64,000 bases of DNA from Paenibacillus sp. MSJ-34 (GCF_018918005.1 NZ_JAHLPR010000007.1:62001-126000); one strand, 5' to 3'; positions 41,644-50,597 are shown, counted from the stretch's first letter. Numbers and translations are program-made. Notes: generated by a model from the letters alone, not told the origin.

Positions 41644-43749
41644 ATGACAGACCAGATGATGAATGAAGAGCAAAAAAGGCAGCTGCGCAATCAGCGTACA
41701 TTCTCGTTCCGGTTAAACCTGTTTTTCTTTGCGACGTTCGTCTTGTTCTCCGTCTTAATTGTCCGGCTCGCTACGCTGCAGTTTGTCGACAGTCCGAGGC
41801 TGAAGGAAATGGAAGTAAGAGCGGGGACGAAAGACATATTGATTCCTCCGATCCGCGGTACGATTTACGATGCAAGCCATCGCAAAATCGCTTATTCCAC
41901 TTCGACCCAATCGCTTTATTTTCGCTTTGACAAAGATTACAGCAAGACGGTGAAAGGCGTAAAAGTCAATCAAACCGAGGCGATCGAGCTGGCGCGGAAA
42001 ATAGAGAACGTATTCGCTAAGTACGGCGATCCGAAATTGCCGCGAATGACGGCGGACGATATCGTCAAACAGATGGATCTGGATGCGAAAATGAACTACG
42101 GCTATGTGCCGAGGCGGATCAAATCGGGACTGACGAAAGAGGAAATCGCCTATTTTATGCAGCATAAGCATGATTTTGCCGCATTGGACATCGTGGAAGA
42201 CAGCGTGCGGAATTACGATCCGGATACGGTCGCGGTGCAGTTGGTCGGCTATTTGAAAAAATATAATGCCGCCAGCAGCGAGAACGGCGGTTTGGATTAC
42301 TACAAGGAAATCGACAATGCCGACGTACCGCCGGTCGACCGGTATTTGGAAAACGAAGATGTCGGGTACGACGGGCTGGAATTGTTGTTTCAAAACGAAT
42401 TGCGCGGCAAAAACGGGTTGAAATCGTACCCGGTCGATTATTCGGGCAACATTATCGGGCATATGGAGCTGACGAAGCCGGTCAAAGGAAACGACATATG
42501 GATGACGATTCATAAAGATGTGCAGCTCAAAACCGAACAAGCGATCATGGATCATATCAAATATATTCGAAGCCTCCCGCGCAGCAGCCTTGATGCGGCA
42601 CCGCACGCCCGTGCGGGATATGCCGTCGCGATGGAAGTGAAGACCGGACGAATTGTCGCCATGGCGAGCCAGCCCGATTACGATCCGAATATATGGCGCG
42701 GCGGCAAAATCAGCAATGAAGATTACCGGAATTTCGAGGCGAATTTGGCGAACGGGACGATCCGGGAAGTGTATCAAAAATACGACAGCGAAACGGAGCA
42801 ATTCAAGCATCCATCCTCCGTCGTTCCGCTCGGTTCGGTGATGAAGCCGTTGTCCGTGCTGATCGGCTTGGAGGAAAAATTAATAACCCCGAACACAACC
42901 TATTCGGATCGCGGTTCGTTTACGTTCGGAAAAAGGGGCTACGAACGGAAAGTTTCCAACGCTTTCAGCGTGCCGAACGGGGTGCTCACGCCTTCGAGCG
43001 CGATTGAAAAATCGTCCAACGCCTTCATGTCGGAGTTGATCGGCAATGCGCTATACATGCGCAACGGAAAGAAAGGCGTCGATTTATGGGACCGTTACAT
43101 GGAACAATTCGGCTTGGGAGTTCCGACGGGCAGCGGGCTGCAAGGGGAGCAGCCGGGTACGAAAGAATATTTCCACGAAGCCGAACTAAGCGCGCAATCC
43201 GCGCTGGTGTTCGCGTCATGGGGGCAGCAGGGAAAATACACGACCTTGCAGCTTGCGCAATATACGGCGATGCTGGCGAACCGGGGAAAACGATTAAAGC
43301 CGTTGTTCGTAAGCAAAATTACGGATGCCCAAGGGAAGACGGTCAAAAAGTTCGACAAGCCCGAAATATTGAACGAAGTTAAGTTGAAGAAGCAATATTG
43401 GGATATTGTCGAGCGAGGGATGCGCAAAGTAAAAGTAAGCGGATTTGACGATTTTCCGTATCCGCTTGCGCGCAAAACGGGAACGAGCCAGCAGGATGTC
43501 GGCGGCAAAAGGGTGGAGAACGCGGTATTTATCGCCTACGCTCCGGCCGACGATCCGGTGCTGGCGGTTGCGGTCGTCGTGCCGGAGGGCGGATTCGGCG
43601 GACGCGGCGCGGCCCCGATCGCCCGCAAAATTTTCGACGCGTATGACGAGAGGATCGGTCTGCGGGGCAAACCTCGCAATCCTGCGGGGAAACGGGCTGC
43701 GAACATTGCCGCTTCGGCTGTGCATCGCTTCTCCCGAAGAGAATACTAA
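41644..43749 (+). CDS. Class B penicillin-binding protein (PBP2 type), paralogue
   Basis: 701 residues, aligning with the preceding gene from the first residues (RNQRTFSFRLNLFFFATFV) through the transpeptidase domain: S398-V-M-K401, KSSNAF, and a standard K611-T-G. It lacks the Gln/Asn-rich tail. Tandem paralogues of this kind arise by duplication; here each has its own terminator or promoter, so expression can differ. ATG 41644 with GGAAAGGAAC upstream. Cell-wall elongation or spore cortex roles are both possible. Confidence 0.93.
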   Translation: MTDQMMNEEQKRQLRNQRTFSFRLNLFFFATFVLFSVLIVRLATLQFVDSPRLKEMEVRAGTKDILIPPIRGTIYDASHRKIAYSTSTQSLYFRFDKDYSKTVKGVKVNQTEAIELARKIENVFAKYGDPKLPRMTADDIVKQMDLDAKMNYGYVPRRIKSGLTKEEIAYFMQHKHDFAALDIVEDSVRNYDPDTVAVQLVGYLKKYNAASSENGGLDYYKEIDNADVPPVDRYLENEDVGYDGLELLFQNELRGKNGLKSYPVDYSGNIIGHMELTKPVKGNDIWMTIHKDVQLKTEQAIMDHIKYIRSLPRSSLDAAPHARAGYAVAMEVKTGRIVAMASQPDYDPNIWRGGKISNEDYRNFEANLANGTIREVYQKYDSETEQFKHPSSVVPLGSVMKPLSVLIGLEEKLITPNTTYSDRGSFTFGKRGYERKVSNAFSVPNGVLTPSSAIEKSSNAFMSELIGNALYMRNGKKGVDLWDRYMEQFGLGVPTGSGLQGEQPGTKEYFHEAELSAQSALVFASWGQQGKYTTLQLAQYTAMLANRGKRLKPLFVSKITDAQGKTVKKFDKPEILNEVKLKKQYWDIVERGMRKVKVSGFDDFPYPLARKTGTSQQDVGGKRVENAVFIAYAPADDPVLAVAVVVPEGGFGGRGAAPIARKIFDAYDERIGLRGKPRNPAGKRAANIAASAVHRFSRREY

Positions 43750-43759
43750 TCCTTCATCA

Positions 43760-43794
43760 TAAAAAAAGGGGGCCGGCTGAGAAGCCCGGCCCTC
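43760..43794 (-). terminator. Terminator of the mnt operon
   Basis: GGGCCGG (43770-43776) / CCGGCCC (43786-43792); on the - strand the stem is followed by CCCTTTTTTT. On the + strand no T tract follows. Confidence 0.8.
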
Positions 43795-43825
43795 ATTTCT
43801 TCCGACCCATAAATCGTAAATCGTT

Positions 43826-44767
43826 CTATTTGTTCTTTAATCCGTTGTAAATGACATCCGCGTTCCATTCAATCATTTTCATATAAGTATCCCCGTCTTC
43901 GCCCGTTTTGCCGAGCGAGTCGGTGAAGATGGTTCCGGCAATCGGAACTCCCGTCTCGGAAGAAACGGTCTCCATGCTTCTTGGGTCGACACTCGTCTCA
44001 ACAAACAAAGCGTTGACGTCATGACTGCGGATGATGTCGATAATCGCCTTTAATTGTTCCGGCGTCCCTTCATCGTGGGAGTTGATCTCCCAAATGTAAT
44101 AGGCTTCGAAACCGTAAGCGTTGGAGAAATATTTAAAGGCACCTTCGCTGCTCACCAGGATTCGCTTCTCTTTAGGCAGTTCATTCATTTTTTGTTGTAC
44201 GGATTCATGCAATTCTTTCAATTGAGCGATATATTTTTCGGCATTTTGCTCGTAAATTTCCTTGTTTTCGGGATCGACTTGAATCAACGCTTTTTTGACA
44301 TTTTCGGCATATATGATTCCGTTCTCTACGTTCAGCCACGCATGCGGGTCTTCTTCTCCTTCATGTCCGCCCGATTTTAAATACATCGGCTCGACTCCTT
44401 CGCTAATTTTAAAGACGGGGGCGTTATCTCCCGTTTTCCCCGCTGTCTCGATCATTTTCTCAAACCAACCGTCCCCCGTTTCCAGGTTCAGCCCGTTATA
44501 AAATACAATATCCGCATCGGCCGTTTTCTTCACGTCTTCAGGAAGCGGGTCGTATTGGTGAGGGTCGGAACCGATGGGCGCCAGACTATGAACGTTCAGC
44601 CGATCGCCGCCCACATTTTTAACAATATCGTATATCACGGAATACGTAGTTATGGCTTGCAATTTTTCCTTATCATTCGATTCGGCGGGCGCTTTTCCGC
44701 CGCAAGCGGCAAGCGCAAGCATGGAAATCCCTATGAATGCCGTTAATAGAATATTTCTTTTTTTCAT
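43826..44767 (-). CDS. mntA: Manganese-type ABC transporter substrate-binding lipoprotein
   Basis: 313 residues. Lipobox LALAAC, Cys22 lipidated. Closely resembles PsaA/MntA (cluster A-I) binding proteins. Metal ligands are H70 (GSDPHQYDP), H142 (DPHAWLN), E208 (SSEGAFK) and D283 (IFTDSL), the His2-Glu-Asp set of Mn-binding PsaA, not the three-His set of zinc ZnuA. It therefore most likely binds Mn2+. The ATG is 37 bp from the only good ribosome site, with a hairpin between (see 44777). Last gene of an operon with permease and ATPase. Confidence 0.92.
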   Translation of the reverse strand: MKKRNILLTAFIGISMLALAACGGKAPAESNDKEKLQAITTYSVIYDIVKNVGGDRLNVHSLAPIGSDPHQYDPLPEDVKKTADADIVFYNGLNLETGDGWFEKMIETAGKTGDNAPVFKISEGVEPMYLKSGGHEGEEDPHAWLNVENGIIYAENVKKALIQVDPENKEIYEQNAEKYIAQLKELHESVQQKMNELPKEKRILVSSEGAFKYFSNAYGFEAYYIWEINSHDEGTPEQLKAIIDIIRSHDVNALFVETSVDPRSMETVSSETGVPIAGTIFTDSLGKTGEDGDTYMKMIEWNADVIYNGLKNK

Positions 44768-44776
44768 CGCGTTTTC

Positions 44777-44812
44777 GCACAGAGATCGTGTGGATGTTCT
44801 GTGCTCCCTCCC
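44777..44812 (-). promoter_or_regulatory. Hairpin between the mntA ribosome site and start codon
   Basis: GCACAGA (44777-44783) pairs with TCTGTGC (44798-44804). On the - strand GGGAGGGAG (44812-44804) lies immediately before the hairpin and ATG 44767 lies 10 bp after it; no other ribosome site or in-frame start is present. The fold would bring the site near the start. Confidence 0.5.
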
Positions 44813-44834
44813 TTTCCTATTTCGTTTATTAAAA

Positions 44835-45695
44835 TTAATAATTGACTGCGGATTTTTGTTTCCGGCTTTTCAGCGAACGCCAGACGAGACCTTGTTTCGG
44901 CGAAAACATAAATGCCGCAATGAACAGAATCGTTGCGACCATTACGATCGTGGCCCCGGAAGCCAAGTTAAACCGGAAACTGACGTACAGCCCGAGTATT
45001 GCGGAAAGCGCCCCGCAGCCTGCTGCAATAAACAGCATTTTCCAAAGCCGATTCGTTAATAAATAAGCGGTTGACGCCGGTGTAATCAACATGGCCACAA
45101 CGAGAACGATTCCTACCGTTTGCAAGGAAGCTACGGTCACCATCGTCAGCAGTGTCATCAAGAAATAATGAATCAGCTTGTTGGGCAACCCGTAGGCCTG
45201 GGACATCGTAGGGTCAAAGGAACTGACAAGCAGTTCTTTATAAAAGATGTACACGCCCGCCAAGACGAAAATACCGATGCCAAACGTCGTCCACATATCC
45301 GAAGGCCGTACGGCCAGCACGTTGCCGAACAATATGTCGTATAAGTCGGTGCTGCTTTTGAGAATCGTGATCAATATAATCCCTAATGCAAACGCCGACG
45401 TAAACATAATGCCGATGGACGAGTCGTTCTTGATTTTACTGTTCTGGCTAATATATCCGATGCCTATCGCCGTTAAAACGCCGGTTAGAACCGCGCCAAA
45501 AAAGTAGTTGACGCCGAAAAGATAGGATAAAGCGACCCCCGGAAGAACGGCATGGGATATGGCGTCCCCCATGAGCGCCATGCCGCGCAAAATAATAAAG
45601 CAGCCAATGATGCCGCAAATGATGCCGACCATAATAGATGTGACTAACGCCTTTTGCAAAAAACCATACTGCATAACCGCCTCAAAAAAATTCAT
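44835..45695 (-). CDS. mntC: Manganese-type ABC transporter permease
   Basis: 286 residues, about 8-9 helices. Metal-transport permease family of ZnuB/MntC/PsaC: FIILRGMALMGDAISHAVLPGVALSYLFG near the N-terminus and GIVLVVAMLITPASTAYLLTNRLWKML near the C-terminus are the family blocks. Overlaps the ATPase gene by 4 bp (ATGA), so coupled. Ribosome site GGTGACGGGAG inside the ATPase gene. Moves Mn2+ delivered by MntA. Confidence 0.92.
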   Translation of the reverse strand: MNFFEAVMQYGFLQKALVTSIMVGIICGIIGCFIILRGMALMGDAISHAVLPGVALSYLFGVNYFFGAVLTGVLTAIGIGYISQNSKIKNDSSIGIMFTSAFALGIILITILKSSTDLYDILFGNVLAVRPSDMWTTFGIGIFVLAGVYIFYKELLVSSFDPTMSQAYGLPNKLIHYFLMTLLTMVTVASLQTVGIVLVVAMLITPASTAYLLTNRLWKMLFIAAGCGALSAILGLYVSFRFNLASGATIVMVATILFIAAFMFSPKQGLVWRSLKSRKQKSAVNY

Positions 45696-46438
45696 GCTCC
45701 CGTCACCACCATATCTTTTAGAAATGAGAGTTGCCCTCCGTAAGCTTTGGCGATCATGTTCGGATTCATCACTTCTCCCACCGAACCGTAGCGTACCAGT
45801 TCCTTATTGAGCAGCACCAACTCGTCAAAATATTCATCCGATTTGCTCAAGTCGTGGTGCACGACAAGCACCGTTTTTCCGCCGTCGCGCAGTTCTTTCA
45901 AAATCTGAATGATCGTCTCTTCGCTGGCAATGTCGATTCCGACAAACGGCTCATCGAGGAAAAAGATTTCCGTTTCCTGCGCAAGCGCCCGGGCTAAGAA
46001 CACGCGCTGCTGCTGTCCGCCGGATAATTCGCCGATTTGCCGATCGGCAAAAGACTTCATCCCTACCTTTTCCAAACATTCCAAAGCCCATAATTTCTCC
46101 TTTTTCTTAGGCCGGTGAAAAACTCCCAGCCTTGGATACGTGCCCAGCACCACCGTCTCTAATACTGAGATCGGAAAGTCCCAATCAATATTGCTGCGTT
46201 GGGGCACATAAGCAATTTGCTTACGGACTTGCTCCACTTCCTTGCCCATAATGGTTACTTCACCTTTGTCGCGGGGGATTAGTTTCAATAACGACTTTAA
46301 GAGAGTGGACTTTCCTGCCCCGTTCGGTCCGATGATGCCGACAAGTTTTTGTTTCTCGACGGAAAAGCTGATATCTCTTAGAGCTTCGCTCCCGTAATAC
46401 GAAACGTGCAGATCCTTCACTGTTAAAATATAAGACAT
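45692..46438 (-). CDS. mntB: Manganese-type ABC transporter ATP-binding protein
   Basis: 248 residues. Walker A GPNGAGKSTL (about residues 36-45), Q-loop YVPQRSNIDWDFPISV, signature LSGGQQQR, Walker B IFFLDEPFVG and H-loop VVHHDL. The SNIDWDFPI segment is typical of metal importers MntB/ZnuC. First gene of the operon; promoter and MntR-like operator upstream. ATG with GGAGAG upstream. Confidence 0.92.
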   Translation of the reverse strand: MSYILTVKDLHVSYYGSEALRDISFSVEKQKLVGIIGPNGAGKSTLLKSLLKLIPRDKGEVTIMGKEVEQVRKQIAYVPQRSNIDWDFPISVLETVVLGTYPRLGVFHRPKKKEKLWALECLEKVGMKSFADRQIGELSGGQQQRVFLARALAQETEIFFLDEPFVGIDIASEETIIQILKELRDGGKTVLVVHHDLSKSDEYFDELVLLNKELVRYGSVGEVMNPNMIAKAYGGQLSFLKDMVVTGA

Positions 46439-46472
46439 ATCTATCTCTCCTCACCTAAGTCCTTGTCACCCT

Positions 46473-46501
46473 ATTTTACCTAGGAAAACAATTTTAATCA
46501 A
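46473..46501 (-). promoter_or_regulatory. Promoter of the mnt operon
   Basis: On the - strand TTGATT (46501-46496), 17-bp spacer, TAAAAT (46478-46473). The operator at 46475 overlaps the -10 and spacer. Confidence 0.6.
46475..46489. promoter_or_regulatory. MntR-like operator 1
   Basis: TTTACCTAGGAAAAC closely matches the MntR site as I recall it (TTTGCCTTAAGGAAAC). It covers the -10 region of the mnt promoter, so repression by a DtxR-family protein with Mn2+ is expected. Confidence 0.6.
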
Positions 46502-46530
46502 GTAAAACTATTTTGTATTACAATAAAAAA

Positions 46531-46545
46531 GTTTCATTAGGTAAA
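46531..46545. promoter_or_regulatory. MntR-like operator 2
   Basis: GTTTCATTAGGTAAA; its complement TTTACCTAATGAAAC matches operator 1 at 12 of 15 positions. It overlaps the -35 region of the promoter that reads toward the 32-residue peptide gene. Confidence 0.5.
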
Positions 46546-46570
46546 CTTTCTGCGCATATATGCGTATAAT
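46541..46570 (+). promoter_or_regulatory. Divergent promoter for the 32-residue peptide
   Basis: TATAAT at 46565-46570 with GTAAAC 18 bp upstream (46541-46546). The weak -35 overlaps operator 2. Confidence 0.45.
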
Positions 46571-46623
46571 GCAAAAAACGGATACAAAACAATGAATAAA
46601 GAAAATAATGGGGAAGTGAGATC

Positions 46624-46722
46624 GTGAAAAAAACAAAAAAAATCGATTCTTCTTTCAAGCGATTCATTATGACGCTTGTTTTTTTGGCGGCTGCCGTAGG
46701 GTTTGGACTAAGTATGATGTAG
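46624..46722 (+). CDS. Small membrane peptide, 32 residues, divergent from mnt operon
   Basis: GTG start with GGGGAAGTGAG upstream. A basic N-terminus (MKKTKKIDSSFKRF) is followed by one hydrophobic helix (IMTLVFLAAAVGFGLSMM). Too short for the usual ORF cut-off. A hairpin (GAGGCA/TGCCTC at 46725-46741) follows the stop. Because its promoter overlaps an MntR-like site, it may be a Mn-controlled peptide that tunes a transporter, but no homologue is recognised and coding is unproven. Confidence 0.5.
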   Translation: MKKTKKIDSSFKRFIMTLVFLAAAVGFGLSMM

Positions 46723-47179
46723 AGGAGGCAAGCAATGCCTCAGGATGCATTTTAATTGCGATTATCGGCACTAGCGTTGCTTCGGGAAATTGGTATCCGG
46801 ACCGCAGGGCCGTTATTTCGCGTTAAAACCCCTTATTCGCTGTTTAGGCGGACACTGGTTCCGTTATTCCTTCGTTGAAGGGCTTATTTTTACGCTTTTA
46901 CCGCGAATAGAGGATCGTATGTCCGCGAACTGTCCGAAATCGGGCCTTTTGTCACAATTAGCGTCTCCTGTGTCCGCGATCCTGGAATGTTGAAAAAAGT
47001 GAATGCAACGCCGGTGGATTATCGGCCGTTTTGCGGCGCTCCTCCGCGGCAAGACGGCTCTTTTATGCGTGGAATGGGACAAATTCGAGCGGTAAACGGA
47101 ATATTTTTGTTCCTATTGACCGGGTATGCTAAAATGGCTTTATATTACGACACGTTCGATGTTGCGATAGGAGGCAATC
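46723..47179. other. Non-coding repeat-bearing region upstream of the HAD gene
   Basis: Contains the hairpin at 46725-46741, GTTATTTCGCGTTAAAAC-type words, repeated GTCCGCGA (46922 and 46975), and the 17-mer at 47000-47016 shared with 1576-1592. No gene is supported. Confidence 0.5.
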
Positions 47180-47917
47180 ATGGCAAAATACAAGTTGTTG
47201 GCATTGGATATGGACGGGACGTTATTGAACGAAGCGCTGGAAGTGACGCCGGAAACGGCGAAATGGATTGCCGCCGCCCGGGAGGCCGGCGTGACGGTAA
47301 GCCTGTCGACGGGACGCGGGTACCAGAACGCAATCTCTTACGCGGAAATGTTGCAATTGCAAAGCCCGATGATTACGGCGAACGGCAGCGAAGTATGGAA
47401 AGCGCCGGACCAACTGCTGTACCGCCGTACGCTGGACGGCGCCGTCGTACAGAAGTTGTACGAACTTGCCGAGTCGCATGGAACATGGTTCTGGGGGTAT
47501 ACGCCGGAGGGGCTGTTCAATAAAGAGAAGTGGACAGACCGCATCGCGGAACAAGAGTGGACCAAATTCGGCTACTATTCGGAAGATCGGGCGGCGTTAT
47601 CGGCCATTTGGGAAGAGCTTGCGAAGTGGGAAGGGCTGGAGGTTACGAACTCCGCTCCCGTCAATATCGAGATCAATCCGGCGGGCGTTTCCAAGGCGAG
47701 CGGCCTTCGATCCGTGTGCGAATTGATGGGGATCGGCATGGATCAAGTCGTCGCCGTTGGAGACAGCCTGAACGATTTGGCGGCGATTCGCGCCGTCGGG
47801 CTCGGCGTAGCGATGGGGAATGCGCAGGACGTGGTGAAGGAAAACGCCGACGTCATTGTCGCAACGAACGAAGAAGACGGTGTAGCCCAAGTCATTCGCG
47901 AGTATATTTTGAATTAG
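47180..47917 (+). CDS. Cof-type HAD hydrolase
   Basis: 245 residues. HAD phosphatase motifs: nucleophile LALDMDGTLLN (DxDGT), motif II SLSTGRG, a C2B-type cap, motif III Lys in NPAGVSKASGL, and motif IV VAVGDSLNDLAAI. Members dephosphorylate sugar phosphates, FMN or other small phosphoesters; the substrate cannot be told. GGAGGC upstream of ATG. Followed after 26 bp by DUF456. Confidence 0.93.
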   Translation: MAKYKLLALDMDGTLLNEALEVTPETAKWIAAAREAGVTVSLSTGRGYQNAISYAEMLQLQSPMITANGSEVWKAPDQLLYRRTLDGAVVQKLYELAESHGTWFWGYTPEGLFNKEKWTDRIAEQEWTKFGYYSEDRAALSAIWEELAKWEGLEVTNSAPVNIEINPAGVSKASGLRSVCELMGIGMDQVVAVGDSLNDLAAIRAVGLGVAMGNAQDVVKENADVIVATNEEDGVAQVIREYILN

Positions 47918-47943
47918 GGTAACTTACGGGAGGCGCGGTTCGC

Positions 47944-48435
47944 ATGGTGTTGGAAATTGTTGGTTGGATTCTGGTCATTCTGTTGTTCGCCGTCGGCATG
48001 GCCGGAGCAATCTTTCCGGTGCTGCCCGGTTCGCTTGCGATTTACGCCGCGTTTTTCGTATACGGGTTATGTATTTCGTTTGCGCCGTTCGGGGTATGGT
48101 TCTGGACGCTGCAGACATTGATCCTTGTCGTCTTGTTCGTATCCGATTACGCGGTTAGCGCCTGGGGCGTCAAAAAATACGGCGGAACGAAGGCGTCCGT
48201 CATCGGCAGCACGATCGGCGTCATTATCGGTCCGTTCGTCATCCCGGCCTTCGGGTTGATTATCGGCCCGTTCCTCGGCGCGGTCATCGGGGAATTGCTC
48301 GTCGGGTCGGATTTCAATCGCGCGGTCAAAGCCGGTTGGGGATCGGTCGTCGGCCTGTTTGCCAGCACGGCGATGAAAATTATTTTGCAAATCGTTATGA
48401 TCGTTCTGTTCGTCATTTGGATCATCTGGAATTAA
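47944..48435 (+). CDS. DUF456 membrane protein
   Basis: 163 residues with about 5 helices. The glycine-rich repeats GSTIGVIIGPFVIPAFGLIIGPFLGAVIGEL are the DUF456 mark. Function unknown. GGGAGGC upstream of ATG; probably in operon with the HAD gene. Confidence 0.9.
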   Translation: MVLEIVGWILVILLFAVGMAGAIFPVLPGSLAIYAAFFVYGLCISFAPFGVWFWTLQTLILVVLFVSDYAVSAWGVKKYGGTKASVIGSTIGVIIGPFVIPAFGLIIGPFLGAVIGELLVGSDFNRAVKAGWGSVVGLFASTAMKIILQIVMIVLFVIWIIWN

Positions 48436-48488
48436 CGTCTCGGGGGAAGCGATTTCGTCGCGGTTAAGGAGAAGGAAGGGAAACGGTT

Positions 48489-50114
48489 TTGTCGAAGAAA
48501 GAGTCGTTTATTAAAGGTACGCTTATATTGGCCGCCGCCGCGTTAATCGCCCGCGTGCTGGGGATCGCCCAAAAAGTGCCGCTGGAGCATATGCTGGGGC
48601 ATGCGGGAAATATATCTTTTGCTACAGCCTCAAACGTTTATTTAACGTTGTTAACGGTAGCCACCGCCGGCATTCCGAGCACAATCAGCAAGATGGTTTC
48701 GGAACGTTACGCATTGAACAAGGAAGAAGAAGCGCAGCGGGTATACCGCGCGGCTCTACTGTTCGGCTTTGCCACAGGCGCGGTCATTACGGTATTATTG
48801 TACGCGTTCGCGCCTGCCTACGCCGCGCTCAACAGAGTGCCGGAATCGGTGTCGGCCATACGGGCTTTGGCGCCCGCCCTGCTGATGTTTCCGACGATTG
48901 CGATGATGCGCGGATATTTCCAAGGGCGCAACATGATGGCCCCGGGAGGCGTTTCGCAAATCGTCGAACAGATCGTACGCGTCGTCGCGGCGCTTGGCAT
49001 CGCTTTTGCGCTGCTGCAATGGGGCTACAGCGATCAGTGGGTCGCCGCGGGCGCTTCTTTCGGCGGGGTGCTCGGCGGAATTGCGGCGCTTCTCGTGATG
49101 ATCTATTACGCCCGCAAGCTGAAGAAGGCGGACAGACAGAGCCGGCGTACGGTCGCTCGACATTCGCCGCCCGTCCCGCTGCGGACAATATATGCGGATA
49201 TATTTAAAATATCGGTGCCGCTTATTTTTACAGCCATTACGGTGCAAGCCGTATATACGGTTGACGGCACGATCGGCATTCGGCTATTGGAACCGTGGCA
49301 CGGCTACGAGCAAGCAATGCAAGCGATTGATATTCTCAGCATGCGCGCGCAAGCGGTCGCCGGCATTCCGCCGATCCTTGCGATCGCGCTTAGCACATCG
49401 CTCCTGCCGGTCATCTCCGCCGCATTTGCGCGGGGCGATCAAGAGCATTTGAACCGGCAAGTGACGCTGGCGATGCGCATTTCGATATTTACCGGCATGC
49501 CGATCGTGCTCGCGCTCAGCGTCGCCGCTTATTCGGTCAACGGCCTCTTGTTCAGCACCCAGGACGGTGCGGCGATTGTCGGCATGCTGACGGCGGGGAC
49601 GATCTTCCAAATTACGATGATGGTGACCAATTCGATCCTGCTCGGCGTCAGCAAACCGAATGCCGCGATGGTCCATGTCATCATCGGGATTGCCGGCAAG
49701 CTTGCCTTCAGCTTCATTCTGGCGCCATGGCTCGGCATTTACGGCATTATCGCCGCGACGACGCTATGTTTCGTCATCATTACGTTATTGAATATTAGAA
49801 CATTGAAGAAAATTGTGCCGTTCCAAATTCTCGGCAACCGCTGGGCAGGATTTGCGGCAACGGTAGCGGTGCTTGCGGCTGTCGGCGGCGGGGTCGAATG
49901 GGCCGGCAATCTGCTGGTGCATCTGCTTCCCGACCGCGTCGCCTTCTTTCTATCGTCCGGCTTGGTCGGCCTGGCCGTGCTCTTACTTTATCCGGCCCTG
50001 CTTGTCGCGCTGCGGATTGTTACGGCAGAGGAATTGAACAACTACCCGGCTCCGCTGCGCAAAGCGTTGAAACCGTTCATGCGGCTGCAGCGTTCGAAAT
50101 CGGCAATGAGATAA
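48489..50114 (+). CDS. MurJ/SpoVB-family polysaccharide or lipid II flippase (YtgP-like)
   Basis: 541 residues, about 14 helices, MOP superfamily. The N-terminus SFIKGTLILAAAALIARVLGIAQKVPL, the LLTVATAGIPSTISKMVSE block and GRNMMAPGGVSQIVEQIVRV are characteristic of Bacillus YtgP (MurJ) and SpoVB proteins. It would flip the peptidoglycan precursor lipid II, for vegetative or cortex synthesis. YtgP and SpoVB cannot be separated by eye. TTG start with AAGGAG upstream. Thioredoxin gene follows after 80 bp. Confidence 0.88.
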   Translation: MSKKESFIKGTLILAAAALIARVLGIAQKVPLEHMLGHAGNISFATASNVYLTLLTVATAGIPSTISKMVSERYALNKEEEAQRVYRAALLFGFATGAVITVLLYAFAPAYAALNRVPESVSAIRALAPALLMFPTIAMMRGYFQGRNMMAPGGVSQIVEQIVRVVAALGIAFALLQWGYSDQWVAAGASFGGVLGGIAALLVMIYYARKLKKADRQSRRTVARHSPPVPLRTIYADIFKISVPLIFTAITVQAVYTVDGTIGIRLLEPWHGYEQAMQAIDILSMRAQAVAGIPPILAIALSTSLLPVISAAFARGDQEHLNRQVTLAMRISIFTGMPIVLALSVAAYSVNGLLFSTQDGAAIVGMLTAGTIFQITMMVTNSILLGVSKPNAAMVHVIIGIAGKLAFSFILAPWLGIYGIIAATTLCFVIITLLNIRTLKKIVPFQILGNRWAGFAATVAVLAAVGGGVEWAGNLLVHLLPDRVAFFLSSGLVGLAVLLLYPALLVALRIVTAEELNNYPAPLRKALKPFMRLQRSKSAMR

Positions 50115-50194
50115 GAGGGAAGGAATATTTTGATATATTGTGTTTTCAAGCAATGTTTTGCACAACCTAGAAGTATGAAATGGAGTGAATCACG

Positions 50195-50542
50195 ATGGAA
50201 AAAATAACGTCCACTGAACAATTTGAAACGTTGATTCAAGGCGAAAAACCGGTGATGGCCGTATTTAAGGCGAATTGGTGCAAAGACTGCCATTTTATCG
50301 ATCCGTTTATGCCGGACGTCGAGGAGAAATATGCGGATAAGCTGACGCTGATCGAAATCGACCGCGACGAATTTCCGGATTTATGCGATCATTACCAAAT
50401 TCTCGGCATCCCGAGTTTTATTGCTTTCTCGCAAGGCAAAGAACTGGTGCGCTTTGTCAGCAAATTGCGGAAAACGCGCGAAGAAATCGAGCAATTTTTC
50501 GATCGTGCGCTGCAAGTGGCGGAAACGCTGCAACAAGGATAA
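50195..50542 (+). CDS. ytpP: Thioredoxin-like protein (YtpP type)
   Basis: 115 residues. Thioredoxin fold with redox motif C29-K-D-C32 (NWCKDCHF), not the usual CGPC; the cis-Pro follows in LGIPSFIAF. Matches YtpP-type cytosolic thioredoxin-like proteins of Bacilli, which accept bacillithiol-linked electrons in B. subtilis studies as I recall. GGAGTG upstream of ATG; terminator after the stop. Confidence 0.9.
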   Translation: MEKITSTEQFETLIQGEKPVMAVFKANWCKDCHFIDPFMPDVEEKYADKLTLIEIDRDEFPDLCDHYQILGIPSFIAFSQGKELVRFVSKLRKTREEIEQFFDRALQVAETLQQG

Positions 50543-50561
50543 TCTGATTTCGTTCATCGAC

Positions 50562-50597
50562 ACGTTCCTACAACATCAAGTAGGGACGTTTTTCTTT
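50562..50597 (+). terminator. Terminator of the thioredoxin gene
   Basis: 10-bp stem ACGTTCCTAC / GTAGGGACGT (one G-U pair), loop 8 nt, followed by TTTTCTTTT. Confidence 0.85.

Noticed and set aside
43826-46438. Zinc transporter znuABC
   Set aside because: The binding protein has the His-His-Glu-Asp set of PsaA/MntA, no His-rich loop, and the operators resemble MntR rather than Zur sites, so manganese is more likely.
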